Positions 27,270 to 33,860 of a DNA stretch of 33,860 nucleotides are shown one piece after another. The notes beneath the pieces are model-generated. The model did no database searches. It was not told the DNA's origin and saw nothing but the letters and a program-made list of their open reading frames with translations. Source of the DNA: Candidatus Kaiserbacteria bacterium (GTDB lineage: Bacteria; Patescibacteriota; Minisyncoccia; Phycocordibacterales; JABMNX01); assembly GCA_013204405.1 (NCBI GenBank), contig JABMNX010000033.1:1-33860 (forward strand), written 5' to 3'. A program made the translations under genes and the position numbers. Position 1 is the first letter of the stretch; each line of letters opens with the position of its first letter.

Positions 27270-28574
27270 TTATTTGTTTAGGTGGTGAAATAAACGCACT
27301 TTTTTCTCTGCTTTGGTTGGTGTAGGTTCGGTTAGTATGTCAATTATCATTGGGAGAAAGAAGTTTCTTTTTACTCCGTCAGCATACGTGACATGGCTGT
27401 TTATGTAAATGTGCTCGGATAAACACTTGGCTATAGTGCTTAAACGTACGTTCTTAGAGACTGGCCTGACACGTATCTTTAAATAAGGACGGGCTATACT
27501 GTCTGGATTTTCATCCGCATTTCCTTCAAAATAATGGGCTTCAAAGTCATTTTCTATATATGTACTACATGCAGCGACCCCTTCTTCTATCCAGAGAATC
27601 GAAAATTCTCCACTCATAAAACGTATTCTGTCAGCAACAGTTCTCCCAACCATCTCAAAGAGAGGACCACGTCCACATGGACAGTGGTCTTTTTCAATAA
27701 GAAACAAATCTCCAGTACGATATCTAATGAGAGGGAATGGTTGTTCTGTGGTGCGCGATGATACTACTAGCTCAGCTGGTTCATGTGGATCTTTTTGTTT
27801 TCCTGTATCAGGGTCTATAAATTCACTAAGGAACTTTTTGTCATCAATATGGAACGATATTAGATTATGTTCTTTAGCGTATGAACATGAGATTCCAAAG
27901 ATTCCAGCAACTTCAGATGAAGAATAGTTCTGGAAGATAAGAGGATTTTTATATAATGCCTTAATGCTATCTCGTTGAGCACGGGAACACCTGTCCCCGT
28001 ACATCTCCACTGTCTTTATTTCTTCAAGGTATCCTTCATTCCTTAAATACGGTGCGAGTTGGATTACGAGGTGAGGGAATGCCGAAATACTTTCAGCCTT
28101 AAATAAAAAAATCATACGTGCTGCATACTTAAAATCATCAACCGTTTCTGGATAGGACATATTCATGAGTATCGCACCCGCGTTTCTTCTGCTTAATTCT
28201 GACATGTACCACGCACTCATAAAAGATACTTGTCTTTTGATTCCAGCCTTACTTGGTGCGTCCCCATAATTTCCTGCAGTACGACGTGGAGCAATAATTG
28301 GTTTCTTAGAAGATGTTGAGCTTGTGGAACGGATAGCTTCTACTTCGGTTTGTGGAATAAATGTTCTATTCCACACAGACACAGCTGTCATTTCCTCTCT
28401 GTTTAGAAAGGGTAGAGTACGCCAACTCAATATGCTGTCGGGAAATGTATTGTTGGTAGTGCTTTGTGCTAAGTGGTTACGATAAAAATCTGAGTACTCA
28501 CTCTGTAAAACATGTTTTAAGACATTTTGTAGCTCGTCGAGGACAGGTTCGGTGTCAGTTGGTATAGTCAACAT
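27270..28574 (-). CDS. PaaK-like adenylate-forming enzyme (type B, altered P-loop)
   Basis: RSTSSTSSKKPIIAPRR, IFQNYSSSEVAGIFGISC, LIRYRTGDLFLIEKDHCPCGRGPLFEMVGR. Confidence 0.7.
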   Translation of the reverse strand: MLTIPTDTEPVLDELQNVLKHVLQSEYSDFYRNHLAQSTTNNTFPDSILSWRTLPFLNREEMTAVSVWNRTFIPQTEVEAIRSTSSTSSKKPIIAPRRTAGNYGDAPSKAGIKRQVSFMSAWYMSELSRRNAGAILMNMSYPETVDDFKYAARMIFLFKAESISAFPHLVIQLAPYLRNEGYLEEIKTVEMYGDRCSRAQRDSIKALYKNPLIFQNYSSSEVAGIFGISCSYAKEHNLISFHIDDKKFLSEFIDPDTGKQKDPHEPAELVVSSRTTEQPFPLIRYRTGDLFLIEKDHCPCGRGPLFEMVGRTVADRIRFMSGEFSILWIEEGVAACSTYIENDFEAHYFEGNADENPDSIARPYLKIRVRPVSKNVRLSTIAKCLSEHIYINSHVTYADGVKRNFFLPMIIDILTEPTPTKAEKKVRLFHHLNK

Positions 28575-28627
28575 AAAGATGTGGCACTTTAAGGAAAGTG
28601 ATAATACAATGTATTATAGCTTCTATT

Positions 28628-28644
28628 CACTTAAATTTTAAGTG
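28628..28644. promoter_or_regulatory. Palindrome in the divergent intergenic region, candidate operator
   Basis: CACTTAAA-T-TTTAAGTG, perfect 8-bp arms between divergent genes 27270-28574(-) and 28678-29961(+). Confidence 0.4.
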
Positions 28645-28677
28645 TAGATATTATAAAGAGATTTTTGACTATTGACG

Positions 28678-29961
28678 ATGGATATAATAAAAAACAAATC
28701 AAGAATAGCTGTGTGGTATAGAGATTTCTTTCACATAAACGAGGTAGAAAAATCTGAAACACTTAAGATTGTGGCATGGGCGCTCTTGTTGGGGTGGTTT
28801 CTCGAATTTTCTACGTGGTTTAAATTTTCAGATTTTACTATTAATGCTGTCGAGGAGGGTAGACAGCTGTGTTGGCCATTCTTTCAAAGTTGTGGAGATT
28901 GGTACTTTTTGACACTAGAACCTATTGGGAACACTCACGTGCTTATGTACGGTATTTTGTTTGGACTTCTTATTACCACCGCATACACATTAATACGTGG
29001 TATGTACACCAGGGCACACGTTCTCTTTTTATGTCTCTTCTTGTGGGAAATGACAGTACTACTTATGTCTATGCGACTAGCCGTGAACTATTGGTATTTT
29101 CACGTGTTTTATGTAGCACTATTCCTTTTTCCAGTAGGAAAATTAATGTTCTTACGACTAGGTGCGGTGTTTTTATATTTTTTTTCTGGGATTCTAAAAC
29201 TTGATGATGGTTGGTTAACTGGAAGTTATTTTAAGGCACTTTCTGAAGGCCTTTACTTTATACCTGATACATTAATCCCAGTTGCCACAAATGCTGTTAT
29301 TTTTATCGAGATAGTGCTTGTTTGGTTCTTGTTGAGCAGTAAAAGAGGATTCCGTATGCCGGTGCTTGTTATATTGTTCATCTTCCATGTGTACTCTGTA
29401 TTGTTCGTTGGGTATACATACCCGACCATTGCGTTATCAATGGTGCTTGTACTCTTCCTGTCCAACGAAGGTTATGTGTCCTTAATGCAAACATTCAAGA
29501 AGAGTGTTACCGGAATAGGTATATTCACTTTCTTTATAATTGTACACTTTATCCCATACACAATTCCTGGAGATTCGCGCATAACAGGGGAAGGGAATAA
29601 GTTTGGGATGTATATGTTTGATGCAAATTACCAATGTAATTCAAAAGCAATTTTTCATCAAAAAGATGGACAGGTTACCGAGAGAGAATCCAAGTCTTTT
29701 TTCGCAATACAACGTTGTGACCCATACTCTCACCTCTTCTATCTTAAAAATCTCTGCAGTATAGATAGTGATATTGAAAGAGTGGAATGGGCGTTTGATA
29801 TTTCAGTTAATGGTAGTCCACTACAACGAATTGTTGATGAGGAAAATGCTTGTAATCTCTCATACAGGACACTTTCTCATAATGAGTGGATTAAAATTCC
29901 TGGAGTAGACGAAGTGTCAGTAATTGGACCAGTAAGTAAAAATAGCTATCGTCCTATCTAG
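28678..29961 (+). CDS. Polytopic membrane protein, HTTM (VKGC-like membrane domain)-like
   Basis: Multiple TM segments; FFSGILKLDDGWLTGSYFKAL resembles the K...W..G region of HTTM proteins. Soluble C-terminal tail with several Cys. Confidence 0.4.
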   Translation: MDIIKNKSRIAVWYRDFFHINEVEKSETLKIVAWALLLGWFLEFSTWFKFSDFTINAVEEGRQLCWPFFQSCGDWYFLTLEPIGNTHVLMYGILFGLLITTAYTLIRGMYTRAHVLFLCLFLWEMTVLLMSMRLAVNYWYFHVFYVALFLFPVGKLMFLRLGAVFLYFFSGILKLDDGWLTGSYFKALSEGLYFIPDTLIPVATNAVIFIEIVLVWFLLSSKRGFRMPVLVILFIFHVYSVLFVGYTYPTIALSMVLVLFLSNEGYVSLMQTFKKSVTGIGIFTFFIIVHFIPYTIPGDSRITGEGNKFGMYMFDANYQCNSKAIFHQKDGQVTERESKSFFAIQRCDPYSHLFYLKNLCSIDSDIERVEWAFDISVNGSPLQRIVDEENACNLSYRTLSHNEWIKIPGVDEVSVIGPVSKNSYRPI

Positions 29962-29982
29962 ATTTCGTATTTCGTCCATTTT

Positions 29983-30750
29983 CTATATCTTAGGATAAGG
30001 GTCTCCAAGAGTGATAAGTGTTGCAGTAAGGCGGTCGTTCGATACATCGTATGTGATATATACCGCCTGTCCTTCTCTGATTGAGTTTAAGTTACTTGAT
30101 ACAGAAGCACTTTGTGAGTACACTATCCCGTCCTCTTGTAAGAAAACATTTTTCCCCACATGTGTATCTTCATTAAAATATATCCTTACTTTCTGTGTTT
30201 CACTTTGTGCATAGCCAGGCCTATAGACTAAAATAAAATATCTAGCCTCTTTATTAATAGAGTAGATAGTCCCCTTTATTTTACTATTAGAACTATTGGT
30301 AGCGGTAACATACTCACTATCACCAGTTCCTTGTGGGTAGCTTATATCCCTGACATTTATCTTTTTTATACCATCATCACCAACAATATCCACATGGTCT
30401 CCGGGTCGCATATCTGTGTATGTACCACCGGAAGTATTCCACCATGAGTACGATATGTTATCTTCAGCCTTATAAAACCTCTCTTTAAAATTTGTCGAGT
30501 CGTTAAAATAAACATCGACTTTATTAATTGAGCTTAGTCCATATTCGTCAGGGTAATTTAACGTTAATATTTTTTTATCGAAGTTGATTGAATCGATAGT
30601 GCCTCGCACACGTTTAGATGTTTCTAGTCGAATCTTTTCTATAGTTAATGGGATAATTTCCTGAGTGACATCTTGGTGAGTGGGTAAAGTAACTGACCCT
30701 AGAGTGATCCCTAGTGCAAAACCTATAAACATAATTACAATTTTTTTCAT
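29983..30750 (-). CDS. Secreted/anchored protein with two copies of a beta-type domain
   Basis: N-terminal signal. The two repeats are RGTIDSINFDKKILTLNYP...KVDVYFNDSTNF and KGTIYSINKEARYFILVYRPGY...KVRIYFNEDTHV. Confidence 0.55.
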   Translation of the reverse strand: MKKIVIMFIGFALGITLGSVTLPTHQDVTQEIIPLTIEKIRLETSKRVRGTIDSINFDKKILTLNYPDEYGLSSINKVDVYFNDSTNFKERFYKAEDNISYSWWNTSGGTYTDMRPGDHVDIVGDDGIKKINVRDISYPQGTGDSEYVTATNSSNSKIKGTIYSINKEARYFILVYRPGYAQSETQKVRIYFNEDTHVGKNVFLQEDGIVYSQSASVSSNLNSIREGQAVYITYDVSNDRLTATLITLGDPYPKI

Positions 30751-30764
30751 AAGCTATAAATTAC

Positions 30765-31232
30765 TTAGTTCTGGACATGTTCTCCTAAAATGTTCTCAAA
30801 CCGTAAATAAATTGCCACGAATTTATCATTCTCGACTTTATATTTTAAATATATCTTTGAACCCACTGGTATGTCAGTTATTGACTTCATCTGTATGTAG
30901 CTACTATTATATTCTACTCCCCAATTTCTCAAGAACCCTACCTCATCAACGATAGTTTCTTTGTTAAAGTTGATTCTTATTTTGTAGATATCATCGGTAT
31001 ATCCAGTAGTGTGGGAGATAATAAGAAAGTTATTTATTATATCTAATGAGTCGACCGTTCCTTTTAGTTCTAATACACTCGTTCCTTGAGTGCTGGCAGG
31101 GGTCTTACTGCTTGTCATATAAAAAAATAATACGTAGCCAAACAGAAATGGTACAGTAAAGGCTAGTACCCCTAGAGCAATTTTTTTCCACACAGTAGTA
31201 CTTATTTCTATATTATAATCGGAGTCCTCCAT
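30765..31232 (-). CDS. Single-pass membrane protein with one copy of the same beta-type domain
   Basis: TM, then LKGTVDSLDIINNFLIISHTTGYTDDIYKIRINFNKETIV...VGSKIYLKYKVENDKFVAIYL, matching the domain in 29983-30750. Confidence 0.55.
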   Translation of the reverse strand: MEDSDYNIEISTTVWKKIALGVLAFTVPFLFGYVLFFYMTSSKTPASTQGTSVLELKGTVDSLDIINNFLIISHTTGYTDDIYKIRINFNKETIVDEVGFLRNWGVEYNSSYIQMKSITDIPVGSKIYLKYKVENDKFVAIYLRFENILGEHVQN

Positions 31233-31264
31233 AACGTTTCTTTATTGTATACCACAATAGTAAG

Positions 31265-31275
31265 TATGCTAAAAT
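31265..31275 (+). promoter_or_regulatory. Extended -10 element
   Basis: TATGCTAAAAT upstream of 31316; similar to TATGCTACAAT on the minus strand at 9090-9100. Confidence 0.35.
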
Positions 31276-31315
31276 AAAGTACTTGATAATCTTTTAACAA
31301 TCAGTATTCAGCCTT

Positions 31316-33277
31316 ATGGAGCATGAGATACGTCACAAACACACACCGGGTGTAGCCAGCAATGTGAGCTTTATTTTTTTATGTTTGATGGCATTTTTGT
31401 TGCCCATTTTTACATTACCCTGGTTAGGCATATCGATTGACACAGCAAAAAATTTCGCTTTTGTCTTTTCTGTAATAGCCCTGGTGGTTGTATCTTTAGT
31501 TTTTGGTTTCAGATATAGAAAAGATATTTTGATACCAGGAGGAGTACTATTTTTGACATGGGTACTCACCATAAGCACTCTTGTTGTGTCGACTATGTTA
31601 TCTTCAGTTCCAACAGTTTCATTAACGGGACTGGGGTACGAGGCTGGAACCACAACGGTACTTGTTTTGTTTTTTGTTCTTCTTTTAATTTCCTCAATTA
31701 TCTTACAGAAAAAGGGAAGACTCCTTATTCTTTACATGTTAATAGTCACTTCTTCATTTATTGTATTTTTATTTGAATTAATAAATATACTAGGAGGTGG
31801 TTCTTTATTATCAGAAACAGAGACCTTGATAGGGAACTCATTCAATCTGGCGATTTTTGCTGGGTTTGTTGTGGTACTTACCCTTACGATTGTCACGAAC
31901 CCATTGTTTGGTAAAATACTACGTCTTTTTTCTTCGGCTGTGCTTGCTCTTGCGCTTATTATACTTGCCTTACTTTCGTTCAAATTAACTTGGGTTACCG
32001 TAGCTGTTTTTTCTTTTATCGCTCTTTTTTCACATAAATTTATAGTATTAAGTTCTACTAAAACAAGTGTTATAGGGAGTCTTTCAAAAACCGCAACTCT
32101 TGTATTGGTGATTGCAGTTTTTTTTATTAGCTTTGGTGGGACAGTTACTAACATCACGAGTAAGGTCTTTAATATTTCACCAGTAACAGACATACGACCG
32201 ACGTGGGTTCAGACATATACCATCTTAAGTAATACATCTATCAAGGACACAAAAAGCTCTTTATTTGGAAGTGGGCCAAACACTTTTTCTTATCAGTGGG
32301 ATAGGTATAAACCCATATCTAGTAACAGTAGTCCTTTTTGGAGAGTTACCCCCGAGATGGGCTGGGGGTTCTTACCAACACTTGTTGTGACTACTGGGTT
32401 ACTTGGCATATTTGTTTTAGCAACTTTCATATACGTATTGTTTTCCAATGGACTACGCACACTTTTTGTTCAGATGCGCAACAATGAGGATTCATATTTT
32501 CTAGCATCAGCCATATTATGTTCACTTTATGGGTGGTTGTGGGCTCTGTTGTACCCAATTAATGTCGTTATACTTATGCTTATTGCAGTCACTAACGGTG
32601 GGTTACTCGCATTACTTATACAAAGAAATAAGATACCAACTTTTCCACTGGGGAGGATATTTGAATTTAGGAGACTGTTTATGATGTTTGTGGTAGTTTC
32701 TGTTTTGTGTGGTGTGTGGGGGCTGTACAAAGTTGCTAATAGGTTTGTTTCAATTGTATATTATGAAAAGACACTTGTATCTGCAAATCAAGCTGGAGGG
32801 GTTTCAAATGCAGAGAAATACGCACTAAAAGCACTGGAGTATTCTAACCAAGCTTCTTTTTACCGGACTCTATCTGAAATACAACAAGAACAAATGAGGG
32901 TGTTACTTTCTCAAAGGGGAGAACTTTCTTCTAAAGAACTACAGAAGAATTTCGAAGAACTTGAACTCAAGTCAAGGGAGAATGCTCGTAGGGCAACACA
33001 GCTAGATAAGGAGAATTACTTAAATTGGGTTGTGTTCGGGAACCACTACTTTAATTTAGTGTATTTTTCTATTCCTGAAGCTCACACTGAGGGGGATTTA
33101 AATTATGAAATAGCTGCAAAACTAAATCCAAACAATCCAGTTATTCCATTTCTCCGTGCACGTTTGGCACTTTCTGGAAAAGATATACCCAAAGCAGTCT
33201 CTTTTCTAGAGAGGGCAGTCTTATTAAAACCGGATTATGTTGAGGCTCGTACACTTCTCTCCCAACTTAGAACGTAG
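31316..33277 (+). CDS. O-antigen ligase/polymerase (Wzy/WaaL)-like polytopic protein with C-terminal TPR-like region
   Basis: About 10-12 hydrophobic segments, then FLRARLALSGKDIPKAVSFLERAVLLKPDYVEARTLLSQLRT. Confidence 0.6.
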   Translation: MEHEIRHKHTPGVASNVSFIFLCLMAFLLPIFTLPWLGISIDTAKNFAFVFSVIALVVVSLVFGFRYRKDILIPGGVLFLTWVLTISTLVVSTMLSSVPTVSLTGLGYEAGTTTVLVLFFVLLLISSIILQKKGRLLILYMLIVTSSFIVFLFELINILGGGSLLSETETLIGNSFNLAIFAGFVVVLTLTIVTNPLFGKILRLFSSAVLALALIILALLSFKLTWVTVAVFSFIALFSHKFIVLSSTKTSVIGSLSKTATLVLVIAVFFISFGGTVTNITSKVFNISPVTDIRPTWVQTYTILSNTSIKDTKSSLFGSGPNTFSYQWDRYKPISSNSSPFWRVTPEMGWGFLPTLVVTTGLLGIFVLATFIYVLFSNGLRTLFVQMRNNEDSYFLASAILCSLYGWLWALLYPINVVILMLIAVTNGGLLALLIQRNKIPTFPLGRIFEFRRLFMMFVVVSVLCGVWGLYKVANRFVSIVYYEKTLVSANQAGGVSNAEKYALKALEYSNQASFYRTLSEIQQEQMRVLLSQRGELSSKELQKNFEELELKSRENARRATQLDKENYLNWVVFGNHYFNLVYFSIPEAHTEGDLNYEIAAKLNPNNPVIPFLRARLALSGKDIPKAVSFLERAVLLKPDYVEARTLLSQLRT

Positions 33278-33330
33278 CTAGATACTAGCAGTATTACATT
33301 TGAAAATAGTGTACAGTAAATGTAAACAAT

Positions 33331-33704
33331 ATGAATAAAATAAATAAAAAGACCGTTATTAAAAAAGAAATCAAAAAAAGAAGGTAAAAAAACCTTCTGA
33401 CTTATCACCATTTCCAAAATCAACATATGAGCGAAATGCCATAATCTACAAAACACTCAGTAACCCAAAGCGATTAGAGATTTTAAATACCATCAAGAAT
33501 AGGGAATTAACAGCTGGAGAACTTATGGAGGTGCTCCAAGTTCGTAAAGCAAACCTATCACAACATCTAACTATTCTTCGTAATCATCGTTTGGTAAAAA
33601 CTCGACGACAAGGAACAAACATCTACTACAGTATCATGGACCCACGTATAGTTGAGCCCTGTAAAATTTTACACGAGTTTTGGGGAGGAAAATCTAAAAG
33701 TTAG
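33331..33704 (+). pseudogene. ArsR-like winged-helix regulator, frameshifted near its N-terminus (absent from the ORF track)
   Basis: ATG 33331 opens MNKINKKTVIKKEIKKRR*. The other frame gives KKVKKPSDLSPFPKSTYERNAIIYKTLSNPKRLEILNTIKNRELTAGELMEVLQVRKANLSQHLTILRNHRLVKTRRQGTNIYYSIMDPRIVEPCKILHEFWGGKSKS*. Confidence 0.65.
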
Positions 33705-33749
33705 AACCTATTCAGAAATTTGTCAGTTAAGGTCTAAATGTAATTGTTA

Positions 33750-33771
33750 TCAACAAAATATGCTTTGTTGA
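33750..33771. repeat. Inverted repeat/hairpin downstream of the ArsR-like gene
   Basis: TCAACAAA-ATATGC-TTTGTTGA, perfect 8-bp arms, no clear U-tract. Confidence 0.5.
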
Positions 33772-33791
33772 AGGGAGTCTTGTTGATATAA

Positions 33792-33821
33792 TAGTTTCAT
33801 AGGTTCGCAACTATGAAACTA
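33792..33821. promoter_or_regulatory. Inverted repeat overlapping the start codon of a truncated downstream gene
   Basis: TAGTTTCATA-N10-TATGAAACTA; the right arm contains the ATG at 33813. Confidence 0.45.
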
Positions 33822-33860
33822 ATAGAAGAACAAAGTGAAGTAAAAATAAGCAGAAGACAT
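33813..33860 (+). CDS. Start of a CDS running off the window
   Basis: ATG AAA CTA ATA GAA GAA CAA... open to the end (MKLIEEQSEVKISRRH). Confidence 0.3.
   Translation, partial: MKLIEEQSEVKISRRH

Noticed and set aside
1-33860. CRISPR arrays, transposons, integrases, tRNA or rRNA genes
   Set aside because: No regularly spaced repeats, transposase/integrase motifs, or tRNA/rRNA-like segments were recognised on reading the window; not computationally excluded.

Overview
AT-rich bacterial window of 33.86 kb. The style suggests Patescibacteria/CPR, but that is inference only. No rRNA, tRNA, CRISPR array, transposase or recombinase was seen. Most of the window is lineage-specific gene families expanded as local paralogs. 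(1) Nine membrane-anchored Cys/His-rich proteins with C-x-HGIGHG, C-x-x-G-x-x-HG-x-x-E and GC-x-GG-x-FME motifs; two carry an N-terminal cupredoxin-like domain. (2) Eight PaaK-like (phenylacetate-CoA ligase / acyl-adenylate) genes in three modules; three of the eight are P-loop-less pseudo-enzyme paralogs. (3) Three paralogs of an unknown ~440-530 aa protein, called family W here. (4) Two small membrane peptides, otherwise dissimilar, that share an extreme C-terminal tail F-V-G-C-G-G-F; each lies next to a family W gene. (5) Two sulfatase/alkaline-phosphatase-superfamily proteins, an HTTM-like membrane protein, two proteins with a shared repeated beta-type domain, a Wzy/WaaL-like TPR protein, an SSS/LeuT-fold-like transporter and an ArsR-like regulator missing from the ORF track. 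Four genes are interrupted at structurally suggestive points: a 175-bp in-gene inversion whose reversal restores a full PaaK-like ORF exactly, and frameshifts at a G8 tract, a (TG)4 repeat and an A7 tract. The best candidate for an undescribed system is the combination of VGCGGF-tailed peptides, family W proteins and PaaK-like catalytic/pseudo-enzyme modules. All functional statements are inference from sequence; no database search was possible.
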